Positions 1 to 11,624 of a DNA stretch of 64,000 nt are shown here, piece after piece (the first letter of the stretch is position 1; every line of letters begins with the position of its first letter). This DNA comes from Candidatus Macondimonas diazotrophica (GTDB lineage: Bacteria > Pseudomonadota > Gammaproteobacteria > UBA5335). The notes under the pieces are model-generated. The model did no database searches. It worked only from the letters and a program-made list of their open reading frames with translations, and was not told where the DNA came from. A program made the translations under genes and the position numbers. The stretch is taken from the NCBI RefSeq assembly GCF_004684205.1, contig NZ_SRIO01000008.1, positions 56,063 through 120,062 on the forward strand, given 5' to 3'.

Positions 1-1200
1 ACGTCCTACGCCTTCGACGACACCCAGCACGGGGCCGATCTGTTCGACCTCAAGGTGCCCGGCAACATCTATACCCGCATCATGAATCCGACCAATGCGG
101 TGCTCGAAGCGCGGGTCGCGGCCCTCGAAGGTGGTGTTGGCGCGCTGGCCGTCGCTTCGGGCATGGCCGCCATCACCTACGCCATTCAGACGCTGGCCAC
201 CAGCGGCGACAACATCGTCAGCACGGCCAAGCTCTATGGCGGCACCTATAACCTCTTTGCCCATACCTTGCCGCAACTTGGCATCGAAGCGCGACTGCGC
301 GGCAATGAAGATTGGGACGGTATCACCAAGGCCATCGACGGCCGCACGCGCGCGCTGTTCTGCGAGTCGATCGGCAACCCCTCCGGCGACATCGCCGATG
401 TGGCACGCCTGGCCGAGATTGCCAACGCCCATGGCATCCCGCTGATCGTCGACAACACCGTTGCCACACCCTGCCTGTTGCGTCCCTTCGAGCATGGCGC
501 GGACATCGTCGTCCACTCGCTGACCAAGTACATGGGCGGCCACGGCACCACCATGGGTGGCCTTGTGGTCGATTCGGGACGCTTCCCCTGGGCCGATCAT
601 GCGGACCGCTTCCCCATGATGGTGCGGCCGGATCCGTCCTATCACGGAGTGGTCTACACCGAGGCCTTCGGCCCGGCGGCTTTCATCGGTCGCTGCCGCG
701 TCGTCCCGCTCCGCAACATGGGCGCCGCGCTGTCGCCGTTCAATGCCTTCATGCTGCTGCAAGGCATCGAAACCCTGCCCCTGCGCATGGAACGCCATTG
801 CACCAACGCACTGGCGGTTGCCGAGTTTCTGAAGCGTCACGCCCAGGTGAGCTGGGTCAAGTATGCCGGGCTCCCGGACAGCCCGCAGCAGGAGCGTGCC
901 CAGCGCTACCTAGGCGGACAGGCTTCGGGCATTCTGAGCTTCGGCATCCGCGGCGGCGCTGCAGCCGGTGCGCGCTTCATCGATGCGCTGCAGCTCATCG
1001 TGCGGCTGGTCAACATCGGGGACGCCAAATCCCTGGCCTGCCACCCGGCCACGACGACCCACCGTCAGCTCGGTCCCGGCGAACTCGAAGCAGCCGGTGT
1101 GACCGCCGACATGGTGCGGCTGTCGATCGGCATCGAACACATCGATGACATCCTCGCCGACATCGACCAGGCATTGGCGCATGCCGCCGAGGACGCTTAA
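1..1200 (+). CDS. metY: O-acetylhomoserine aminocarboxypropyltransferase (MetY-like), 5' end cut off
   Basis: PLP-dependent enzyme of the Cys/Met metabolism family. It is expected to use O-acetylhomoserine and sulfide (or a thiol) to make homocysteine in the cytoplasm. The reading frame is open from base 1 and its first residues match the segment just upstream of the family motif [12 protein letters not shown], so roughly 30 N-terminal residues lie outside the window; the GTG at 55 is not the start. The Schiff-base lysine is in [11 protein letters not shown] (codon 526-528). The stop is at 1198-1200, two bases before the next gene, so the two are probably co-transcribed. MetY is favoured over MetB or MetZ because of the long insertion after the lysine region. 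Confidence 0.9.
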   Translation, partial: TSYAFDDTQHGADLFDLKVPGNIYTRIMNPTNAVLEARVAALEGGVGALAVASGMAAITYAIQTLATSGDNIVSTAKLYGGTYNLFAHTLPQLGIEARLRGNEDWDGITKAIDGRTRALFCESIGNPSGDIADVARLAEIANAHGIPLIVDNTVATPCLLRPFEHGADIVVHSLTKYMGGHGTTMGGLVVDSGRFPWADHADRFPMMVRPDPSYHGVVYTEAFGPAAFIGRCRVVPLRNMGAALSPFNAFMLLQGIETLPLRMERHCTNALAVAEFLKRHAQVSWVKYAGLPDSPQQERAQRYLGGQASGILSFGIRGGAAAGARFIDALQLIVRLVNIGDAKSLACHPATTTHRQLGPGELEAAGVTADMVRLSIGIEHIDDILADIDQALAHAAEDA

Positions 1201-1202
1201 GG

Positions 1203-4395
<3,193 letters not shown>

Positions 4396-4399
<4 letters not shown>

Positions 4400-5658
4400 G
4401 GAACGCCGTTCACGCCAAAGCCAACCGCCAGCCCCAGCAGTAATCCGGCACCCAGCACACCGGCGACACGCCGCCCGATCGCTCGACCGCCGACCCCCAA
4501 TGCAAGGCCGGTCTTGACCAGATTGTTGGCACTGGCCGCGAGCAGAATTCCCCACACCACCTGCCCGACGGGCAAGCCGCCCTGGCCCATCCGGGCCAAT
4601 GACAGGGTAATGGCATCCACATCCGACAACCCGGACACAATCGCCAGCACGTACAACCCCCGCGCGCCCCACTGCGCACCGATCCATTCAGCCGCCAGAA
4701 GGATCAACAACAGCACTGCCCCGAAACGCAGCGCCATGCCCAATTGAAACGGATTGCTGAGAACCAGTGCGGGGTTGTCGATGGCTTGCCGCTGGCCCCA
4801 CCAGAACAGCGCGGCGCCCCCGTAGGTGACGCCGGCCATAACCGCCAGCGGCATCCACAATGCCTCCAGGAGCGGAGGATGAAGCACACTGGCCACCAGC
4901 AGGATCCGGGGGAACATCGTCCCGCAAGCGACCAGAATGCCACTCGCCAGCGTTGGACTCCAGGCCGGTTCGCTGCGCGCCACCCGTGCCAGGCTCAACG
5001 TGACGGCGGTCGAGGAACTCAGTCCGCCGAACAGCCCGGTGAACAGGATGCCCCGATCCGGTCCCAGCAGCTTGATCGCGAAATAACCGCCAAAGGAAAT
5101 ACTGGCGATCAGCACCACCATCATCCAGAGTCGATAAGGATTCAGGACTGCCCAGGGGCCATAACCGTGGTCTGGCAGCACCGGCAACAGGACCACCGAA
5201 ATCAGGAGCAGGTTCAGGGTCGCACGCAGCTCACTGGCCTGCAGTTTCTCGACGCCAGCGTGCAGAATCGGCTTGAGATTGAGCAGCAGCGTCGTGATGA
5301 CCGCACCGGCCGCCGCCAGCGCAAGCTCCCCAAGCCCCGCCAGCCCGCCCAGGCCAAGCGTGACCAAGGCTGCGATGGTGGTGGTCGCGCTGGCTGCATG
5401 ATCCTGCCGAAAACGCAGCAGATAGGCGCCGCCCATCACCAGCGTCACCGCCAGAATCACCGCTGCGGGGATGACGCTGCCGAGTTCTCGCCCCAGAAGA
5501 CTCGCCACACCTCCCAGCAGCCCCAGCAAGCCGAAAGTGCGCAGGCCGGCGATTCGCTCCCCTTCGGGTAGGGTGCGGCTTTGCCACCCGCGCTCCAGGC
5601 CGATCAGCAAGCCCACGGCGAGCGCAAGCGCCAAGTGTCCGAATGTCTGTCCCTGCAA
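4396..5658 (-). CDS. MgtC/SapB-DUF4010 family membrane protein
   Basis: A 420-residue integral membrane protein with about a dozen hydrophobic segments. The N-terminal part carries the MgtC/SapB-type motif LAVGLLIGLERGWQ and the GLRTFGLLGLLGG stretch; the C-terminal half matches DUF4010 (FTGLFGGLSSSTAVTLSLAR). Its biochemical role is unknown, and the MgtC label does not prove magnesium transport. It starts with TTG at 5658, with GAGGA about six bases upstream. It is convergent with ggt, and no partner gene is on its strand nearby. Confidence 0.8.
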
Positions 5659-5805
5659 GGCCGATCCTCGTGCCGATCATCATGGAAACGAATACGCCCT
5701 GTTATAAGGGCATGCCCGCTCGTGAGCAATCAGCTGGCTCAACCCCAAACGATACGGGGACCTGCTGGCCCCCGTCTGCAAACCGTTCCGGATCGCGATC
5801 GATGA

Positions 5806-6119
5806 TCACGGCATGGAGACGGCGCCGTCCCGGTGAAACTGAATCTCCGCGACTTATCCCGGCCGCCTACGAAATCGAATCCGGCGCCGGACAATTCATT
5901 TTCGTCGCTCAGCAAGCGATAGCGGGCCGTGGCAGGACCGACCGAAAAGGCCTCTCCGGTTGAATCCATCGAAAAATGGAGCCCCTTGCTCTTGTCCTTG
6001 CCGATATCCAGGGTCAGCGCCTGGCCGCTGATTTGCGTCAGGTCCGGATCAGCGATGGGATGCATCTCCGCCTAAGCAAGCAGCGGGAAACAGCCGGCGA
6101 ACACGAAGAAGCAGCTCAC
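5806..6119 (-). pseudogene. broken gene for a short secreted protein (amber stop at signal-peptide junction)
   Basis: On the minus strand a hydrophobic signal-like run (SCFFVFAGCFPLLA) ends in an in-frame TAG at 6072-6074. The frame then continues as AEMHPIADPDLTQISGQAL, which looks like the mature start after an Ala-x-Ala cleavage site. The D-x-L-x-x-x-SGQA pattern resembles small secreted gammaproteobacterial proteins. Around 5850 the frame degenerates, and a neighbouring frame reads EIQFHRDGAVSMP before a stop at 5806, suggesting a frameshift as well. No ribosome-binding site is seen at the possible GTG (6119) or TTG (6176) starts. An intact 108-codon frame from ATG 6065 exists but would lack a signal. 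This is inference from one sequence. Confidence 0.45.
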
Positions 6120-6233
6120 TTGAATTAGGTCGGAGATAGACCGCCCCCGATTCTCGTTCTTGGCGTGGCGACGCAAGGCGCACAGGCATGCCTTATCGGA
6201 CAGCTATCGGCGTCGCCCATGCGGCCTTCACAC

Positions 6234-6260
6234 AAAAAAGCGCCGGATGAACCAGCGCTT
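6234..6260 (-). terminator. rho-independent terminator of the pmoC-like gene
   Basis: On the minus strand a 9-bp GC-rich stem (AAGCGCTGG / CCGGCGCTT, one G-T pair) with a 5-base loop runs into a row of T residues. It lies about 31 bases past the stop of the pmoC-like gene and suggests that this gene is transcribed alone. Confidence 0.8.
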
Positions 6261-6291
6261 GGGCCGAACGGCAAGGTGGGTGATGGAATGA

Positions 6292-7110
6292 TCAGGTTGT
6301 GGCGCTTTTCGCCTCGATCGTGGTCAGCTCGCGGATACGCTGTAGGATCTGGACCATGAAACCGCCGATCCCGAACAGCCCCCAGCCCAGCACCACGAAG
6401 CCCCAGTGAATCGGTGCCGCGAACAGTTCTTCTGCGTAGAAGAAGGTGTGACCCCACTCATTCAACCCGAGGTTGGGCATGATCATGACGGGCGCAGCGA
6501 CCACCAAGGCGAGGGGAATCGATACCCGGTTGCGGAAATACGGCATACGGGTATGGAGCAGGATAAAACCCAGAATCGCACCGACCGCACCCAGAGGAAT
6601 CGCGAAATAGAACAGTCCGATATGGGTGGGAGTGAAATCCGTATCGCGGACCGTCACCTGATGCCAGGCAGCATCGGCTTCCACGTAAACGCCCAAGATC
6701 GCGACCAGAATCACGCTGCCAACGGCCATGAACGCGAGAATGGCATAGTAGATCGACAGTTCACGCTGGGGCGACATCACCGGATTGGCGGGCCGGGTGA
6801 ACCACAGCAAAGGCACGCCCACCAGACCGATCAGGGTAATGATGATGCCTTGGGCATAGAGCAGAGTCATCCAGTAAGTCTGGAAATCCTGTTCGAAGTA
6901 ATCCAGGCCGACCGAGAATGAAAACGCTTGCTGATACCAGCGATAGACACCAAACAGCAACGCGGCCAGGCCAACGCCGATCACCGCAGCCATCCACGGC
7001 ATATGCGGCGGTTGGGATTCGTCCTGAAGCAGCCCCACCGCGCTGAGCAAGCGCTGCATGAGCGTCTGCGGCGCAGCCGGCAGTGTTTGGGGTTTGGTCA
7101 CGGCATTCAT
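6292..7110 (-). CDS. pmoC: copper membrane monooxygenase subunit C (PmoC/AmoC family), stand-alone
   Basis: A 272-residue, six-helix membrane protein. By family it is subunit C of particulate methane, ammonia or short-chain hydrocarbon monooxygenase. Copper-site ligands are all present in the family spacing: Asp146, His150 (EADAAWH) and His163 (FTPTHI). Other hallmarks are GLDYFEQDFQTYWM near residue 68 and NEWGHTFFYAEELFAAPIHW near residue 217. The ATG at 7110 has AGGAG six bases upstream; an upstream ATG at 7155 lacks this. No pmoA/amoA or pmoB/amoB lies within reach: the neighbours are a broken gene and moeA. The substrate (methane, ammonia, other) cannot be told from this subunit alone. 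Confidence 0.88.
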   Translation of the reverse strand: MNAVTKPQTLPAAPQTLMQRLLSAVGLLQDESQPPHMPWMAAVIGVGLAALLFGVYRWYQQAFSFSVGLDYFEQDFQTYWMTLLYAQGIIITLIGLVGVPLLWFTRPANPVMSPQRELSIYYAILAFMAVGSVILVAILGVYVEADAAWHQVTVRDTDFTPTHIGLFYFAIPLGAVGAILGFILLHTRMPYFRNRVSIPLALVVAAPVMIMPNLGLNEWGHTFFYAEELFAAPIHWGFVVLGWGLFGIGGFMVQILQRIRELTTIEAKSATT

Positions 7111-7182
7111 GGCAGGCTCCTGTCGATCCGGAGAAATCACGGTATACAGGCCCAATCATCTGCATTGGTGGATCGCCACGCC

Positions 7183-7196
7183 ATGATCTGGGTCAA
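7183..7196. promoter_or_regulatory. FNR/ANR-like dyad upstream of the pmoC-like gene
   Basis: On the minus strand TTGAC-CCAG-ATCAT matches the FNR/ANR/DNR consensus TTGAT-N4-ATCAA at 8 of 10 positions with the right spacing. It lies in the 122-base gap between moeA and the pmoC-like start, centred about 80 bases upstream of the ATG. No strong -10 element at the class II distance is obvious, so this is only a candidate. Confidence 0.3.
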
Positions 7197-7232
7197 CCAA
7201 CCCGACACACCCATCCGGTCAACGACCGAGAC

Positions 7233-8453
7233 CTATCCCTCCGACAGTCGCCACACTCTGACCGACGTACCCGGTTCGAAGACGGCCTGATCAGCGGCCA
7301 ACTCGATCAGGCAGTCGGCCTCGGCGAGCCCCGCCAACATCGCCGAACCCTGGGCAGCCAGCGGCGCCACACCCCAGCCTTGTGGGCCGTAGCGTTCCCA
7401 GCGGCCGCGCAGGAAACTGGTTCGCCCGGGTCGGTGACGCGCCTGCGCGCACAGCGGTGCAGACAGCACAACGGGCTCGCGCACCGACAGGCCCGACAGT
7501 CGCTGCAGGACGGGCTCCACGAAAAGCCGATAAGTCACATAGGCCGATACCGGATTGCCGGGCAGCCCCATGAACCAGCAGCCCCCGACCCGACCGAAGG
7601 CCAGCGGCCGACCCGGCTTGATGGCCACACGCCAGAAATCGAGCTGTCCGTGTTCGGCCAGCACGGGACGCACCCAATCGGCCTCCCCAACCGATACCCC
7701 ACCGCTGACCACCAGCAGATCCAGCGCCGCGGCATCCGCCAGCCGCTCACTGAGCTGCGCGGGATCATCCGGCACCGCGCCCAGATCCTGCAGCGAGACA
7801 CTGGCTTGCCGCAAGAGTGCTGCGAGCATGGGCCGGTTGCTGTCGTACAGGTCGCCGGGCGCAAGGGCTGCGCCCGGCGGGCGCAACTCCGACCCCGTGG
7901 AGAGGAGGCCCACCCGCACCGGACGAACCACCGACACCTCGGTCTGGCCCAGCGCCACCAGCAGTGCAATATGCCGCGCGTCGATCCGGCAGCCAGCGGC
8001 CAGAGCCTCGGCACCTGCGGGCAGGTCCTCGCCCGCAAGACGCACATTGGCACCGGCGGCGAGCGACGAGCCCAGCGTGATCCAGTCCGGCTCGGCCTGT
8101 ACGCTTTCCTGCGCAATGACGGTATCCGCACCGGCCGGGAGCACGGCCCCGGTCATGATGCGCGCGCAGCAACCCGGTGATACGGTTCCGGACCACGGTG
8201 CCCCGGCCAGGGCCCGGCCGGCAATACGCAGCCGTCGGCCAGCCTCAGCGTCGACACCGCACAAGGCATAACCATCCAGCGCCGAATGATTTTCGCGCGG
8301 CAGGGCAAACGGCGCCATCACCGGTACGGCCAGTACCCGTCCCAGCCCTTGCGCCAGCGGCTGCCGTTCAACGCCGGAAACCGGTGACACTGAACTCAGC
8401 AGCCGTGCACGAGCGGCCACGACGGTCAGATCCTGCGCGCTATCTCCCGCCAT
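7233..8453 (-). CDS. moeA: molybdopterin molybdenumtransferase MoeA
   Basis: Inserts molybdate into adenylylated molybdopterin to complete molybdenum cofactor; cytoplasmic. The 406-residue length is close to E. coli MoeA. Motifs: PRENHSALDGYAL near residue 50, ARIMTGAVLPAGADTV near 95, VGLLSTGSEL, YDSNRPML, DLLVVSGGVSVGEADWV, and the substrate loop FMGLPGNPVSAYV. The ATG at 8453 is preferred because GGGAG lies nine bases upstream; GTG/ATG alternatives at 8477 and 8462 have poorly placed signals. It overlaps the end of mobA by 14 bases, giving the order moaA-mobA-moeA. Confidence 0.93.
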   Translation of the reverse strand: MAGDSAQDLTVVAARARLLSSVSPVSGVERQPLAQGLGRVLAVPVMAPFALPRENHSALDGYALCGVDAEAGRRLRIAGRALAGAPWSGTVSPGCCARIMTGAVLPAGADTVIAQESVQAEPDWITLGSSLAAGANVRLAGEDLPAGAEALAAGCRIDARHIALLVALGQTEVSVVRPVRVGLLSTGSELRPPGAALAPGDLYDSNRPMLAALLRQASVSLQDLGAVPDDPAQLSERLADAAALDLLVVSGGVSVGEADWVRPVLAEHGQLDFWRVAIKPGRPLAFGRVGGCWFMGLPGNPVSAYVTYRLFVEPVLQRLSGLSVREPVVLSAPLCAQARHRPGRTSFLRGRWERYGPQGWGVAPLAAQGSAMLAGLAEADCLIELAADQAVFEPGTSVRVWRLSEG

Positions 8454-9093
8454 CGAAATCATCTCCCAGCTCACCAATCAGGGCTCGTAGTGCATCCAGT
8501 TCTGCCCCGTTGTTAGCGCCGCGCAATTGATCACCCCATGCGGCAGCGCGCGCATCTACCCGCGCCGGATGCTGGGCCTGCACCCACGCGCCGAGCCGGC
8601 GAACACCCTGGTCGACAGCGTGCACCAACGCGCCGGCCAGGTCACGATGGATCAGCAGGAAGGCCGGCTGCAGATACTCGCCATCGTCCACGGTGGCCAG
8701 CAACCGGCCTTCCCGCAGCGCGGCGATGCCGAGCTGCGAACCCAGATTCAGCGGCAGAAGCGGGCTATCGACGGGTGCGACCAGCAGCCATGGCGTCGGG
8801 ATGCGGCGCAGCGCGGTAGCAATCCCGGCCAAGGGACCACGCCCATCGAGCCAGTCATCGGCGAGCACCGCATCGGCCAGCGCCAAGAACGGCGCTGGGT
8901 CCCGATTGGTGCTGATCCACACCGCCGCACTTTGGGCAGCCAAACGTTCGCTGACGTGCTGGACCAGTGGCCGACCTGTCAGCCGGACCCAGGACTTGTC
9001 GATGCCGCCCCACCGACGGCTCTGGCCGCCGGCCAGGACCAGTCCGGTCATATCAGTCGCCGCAACACACGACCCCGCTCCGCTGCCGCACAT
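8440..9093 (-). CDS. mobA: molybdenum cofactor guanylyltransferase MobA
   Basis: Transfers GMP from GTP to molybdenum cofactor to make the guanine dinucleotide form used by DMSO-reductase-family enzymes such as nitrate reductases. The nucleotide-binding motif GLVLAGGQSRRWGGIDKS is at the N-terminus, with GRGPLAGI and VAPVDSPLLP following. The usual family start would be the ATG at 9051, but an ATG at 9093, two bases past the moaA stop, better fits translational coupling; a TTG at 9099 overlaps that stop. The start is therefore uncertain by about 15 residues. Confidence 0.87.
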   Translation of the reverse strand: MCGSGAGSCVAATDMTGLVLAGGQSRRWGGIDKSWVRLTGRPLVQHVSERLAAQSAAVWISTNRDPAPFLALADAVLADDWLDGRGPLAGIATALRRIPTPWLLVAPVDSPLLPLNLGSQLGIAALREGRLLATVDDGEYLQPAFLLIHRDLAGALVHAVDQGVRRLGAWVQAQHPARVDARAAAWGDQLRGANNGAELDALRALIGELGDDFDGGR

Positions 9094-9095
9094 GC

Positions 9096-10109
9096 TCAAC
9101 CGCCGGTATGGCTCATGAATCGCAGGATCTGGGGTCGCCGGGCCAGGTCAAAGTCATGACCACGGGGCTTGCGCGCCATGGCGGCCACGATGGCGGCGCG
9201 AAGCGCTTCCCCGTCGCCGGGACGCTCGCGCAGCACCGCGCGCAGGTCGACGGAGTGCTCCTGACCCAGGCACAGCAGCAGTCGCCCCTGCGCCGTGACC
9301 CGCACCCGGTTGCACTGTTCGCAGAAGTTATGGCTGTGCGGCGAGATGAATCCGATCCGGATAGCACTGTCGGGCATCCGGAAATAGCGCGCGGGCCCGC
9401 CTGTCTGGTCGATCACCGGCGTCAGCGCATGGTGCCGGCTGATGTCGTCGCGAATCTGTGCGCTGGAATAGAAGCTCGCCGCCCGGTCGTGGGTGTGGAC
9501 CTGACCCAGCGGCATCTCTTCGATGAAGGCGAGATCGAACCCTTCGTGGCGTGCGAAGTTCACCAGATCGATGACCTCATCCTCGTTGCGCCCCTTGAGG
9601 ATGACGGCATTGAGGCGGATGCGGGCGAAGCCGGCAGCCTGCGCTGCACGCAGCCCTGCCATGACGCGGCCGAGGTCGCCCACCCGGGTGATGTCCCGGA
9701 ACCGCGCCGCCTGCAGGCTATCCAGACTGACGTTGAGTCGGCGCACCCCGGCGTCGGCCAAGCCACCGGCCATCGATGCAAGCTGGGAACCGTTGGTGGT
9801 CAGCGTGAGTTCATCGAGCCCCGGCAGGGCGGACAACCGCTCCAGCAGCCACAGCAGGTCGCGCCGCACCAGAGGTTCCCCACCGGTGATTCGGATCCGC
9901 CGGACGCCCAGGGCGACGAATGCCCGGCCCAGGGTCAACAGCTCCTCCAGCGTTAGGATCTCGGCGCGTGGCAAGAACTGCACATCCTCGCCCATGCAGT
10001 ACAGGCATCGGAAGTCGCACCGATCCGTCACCGACAGTCGCACGTAATCGACGTGCCGGTTGAAGCGATCGGTCAGGATGGGTAAAGGCAAGGACTGTTC
10101 AGGGGGCAT
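9096..10109 (-). CDS. moaA: GTP 3',8-cyclase MoaA
   Basis: Radical SAM enzyme starting molybdopterin synthesis by converting GTP to 3',8-cyclo-GTP (with MoaC then giving cPMP). The N-terminal cluster motif CDFRCLYC binds the SAM-coordinating [4Fe-4S]. The C-terminal cluster ligands are in FCEQCNRVRVT and LLLCLGQ, and the protein ends in the conserved Gly-Gly (SHTGG) needed for activity. The ATG at 10109 (337 residues) has GGAG eight bases upstream; the frame is open to 10187 but that extension is not family-like. moaC, moaD and moaE are not in the window. Confidence 0.95.
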   Translation of the reverse strand: MPPEQSLPLPILTDRFNRHVDYVRLSVTDRCDFRCLYCMGEDVQFLPRAEILTLEELLTLGRAFVALGVRRIRITGGEPLVRRDLLWLLERLSALPGLDELTLTTNGSQLASMAGGLADAGVRRLNVSLDSLQAARFRDITRVGDLGRVMAGLRAAQAAGFARIRLNAVILKGRNEDEVIDLVNFARHEGFDLAFIEEMPLGQVHTHDRAASFYSSAQIRDDISRHHALTPVIDQTGGPARYFRMPDSAIRIGFISPHSHNFCEQCNRVRVTAQGRLLLCLGQEHSVDLRAVLRERPGDGEALRAAIVAAMARKPRGHDFDLARRPQILRFMSHTGG

Positions 10110-10199
10110 GCCGGTCTCCGCCGGGCTCGCAACGGCGCACCCGGAGTGCCAAGCATAGCGCCTGGACGCCTTGGGCGGCCAGCGCACCCGCCGATCGGC

Positions 10200-11624
10200 T
10201 CAGCCGTGCTGATCGGCTTCAGGCCATTGCCACCCACCACCGAGTGCCTTGTACAGGTTGACCAGAGCGCGCAGCCGCTGCTGCTGGGTATTAACCTGGG
10301 CCAGTTCGACGGTGAACAGCGTCCGCTGGGCATCGAGCACTTCAAGATAGTCCGAGTAGCCCTCGTCGAAGCGGCGCTGGGCGAGCCGGGTGGTTTCCCG
10401 CAACGCCTTGATCTGCCGGTCTTGGGCGGCCAGCCGTTCGCTGGCGGCGCGACGGCTCTCCAGCGCATCGAGAACCTCACGGAATGCGGTTCGCACGGTT
10501 TGTTGATAGTTCACCAGCGCTTGCTCGCGGCGGGCTTCGGCCGCCCGCACGTTGGCCCGAGTGCGCCCGAAATCCAGGATCGGTGCGGCCAGATCACCGC
10601 CGAACTGCCAGGTCTTGGCCGGAGCGCTGAACAAGTCGCTCAATGCATCACTCTGGACCCCGAACAGCCCGGTCAGCGACAGCGAAGGGAAATATGCCGC
10701 GCGAGCAACGCCGATCTGGGCATTGGCGGCACGCAGTTGTTCCTCTGCGGCGCGGATATCCGGCCGGCGCATCAGCAGACTCGACGGCAAGCCCATTGGC
10801 ACTTCGGGAAGTACCGCGAACGCCTCGATGGCACGTCCGCCCGAAATTGAGGTCTCCACGATCTCCCGCGGGGTCCGGCCCAACAGAATACTCAGGGCGT
10901 TGCGCTGCAGCGTGTGCTGTTGCCGCAGTGCGGGGAGTTCGGCCTGGGCCGCGGCCAACTCCGATTCAGCCTGCCGAAACGCCAGTTGGGAAATGGCTCC
11001 GTTGCGATAGCGCGACTCCTGAAACCGATAGCTGTCCTGTCGCGTCTGGACCGTGCGCTCGGCAATGTTCATCTGCAGATCCAGGGCGCGCAGGTTGAAA
11101 TATCCCGCCGCCACATCAGCCGCCACAGCCAGGCGCACCGCATCCTGCGTCGCCACCCCCGCAAGCAGCTGCGCGCGCGCCGCCTCGCTGCTGCGGGCCA
11201 GCCGCCCCCACAGATCCACTTCGTAACGCAGGACGGCACCCAGGCTGAAATCGTTGTAAATCGCGCCGCTGCTGGGCAGCGCGGTTTCCTCACTGCCCTG
11301 CTGGCGAGCTCCGCTGGCTTGGGCGCCGAGAAGAGGATAGCGTTCGGCATCGCGCAGATTCAGTACCGCACGCGCCTCGGCAATCCGTGCCGCCGCAAGT
11401 GACAGATCCGCGTTGTGTTGCAGCGCCTCTTCGATCAGGGCCGTCAGGACCGGGTCATCAAAGCGACGCCACCAGTGCGGGTCGATCGGCGCCTCCGGAG
11501 CATCCTGCGCCGCAACCGCCGCCCACCCGCTGGGCAGGTCGGTGTCGGGGCGGACGTGGTCTGGGCCCAGCACGCAACCCGACACAGTCAGCACCAGAAG
11601 GAATGACAGGACATGCTTAACCAT
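10200..11624 (-). CDS. outer-membrane efflux lipoprotein (OprM/NodT family)
   Basis: TolC-like exit duct of a tripartite RND pump, 474 residues. The lipobox VSGC at residues 14-17 indicates lipid anchoring in the outer membrane. The mature region has the family motif [12 protein letters not shown], then two repeats of coiled hairpin plus barrel strands ([53 protein letters not shown]). The start overlaps the end of the RND permease gene by 8 bases, so it is the third gene of the adaptor-permease-duct operon. Confidence 0.92.
   Translation of the reverse strand: MVKHVLSFLLVLTVSGCVLGPDHVRPDTDLPSGWAAVAAQDAPEAPIDPHWWRRFDDPVLTALIEEALQHNADLSLAAARIAEARAVLNLRDAERYPLLGAQASGARQQGSEETALPSSGAIYNDFSLGAVLRYEVDLWGRLARSSEAARAQLLAGVATQDAVRLAVAADVAAGYFNLRALDLQMNIAERTVQTRQDSYRFQESRYRNGAISQLAFRQAESELAAAQAELPALRQQHTLQRNALSILLGRTPREIVETSISGGRAIEAFAVLPEVPMGLPSSLLMRRPDIRAAEEQLRAANAQIGVARAAYFPSLSLTGLFGVQSDALSDLFSAPAKTWQFGGDLAAPILDFGRTRANVRAAEARREQALVNYQQTVRTAFREVLDALESRRAASERLAAQDRQIKALRETTRLAQRRFDEGYSDYLEVLDAQRTLFTVELAQVNTQQQRLRALVNLYKALGGGWQWPEADQHG

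Noticed and set aside
4744..5571. 275-codon plus-strand open frame opposite the DUF4010 gene
   Set aside because: Gln/Arg/His-rich antisense shadow with no family motif.
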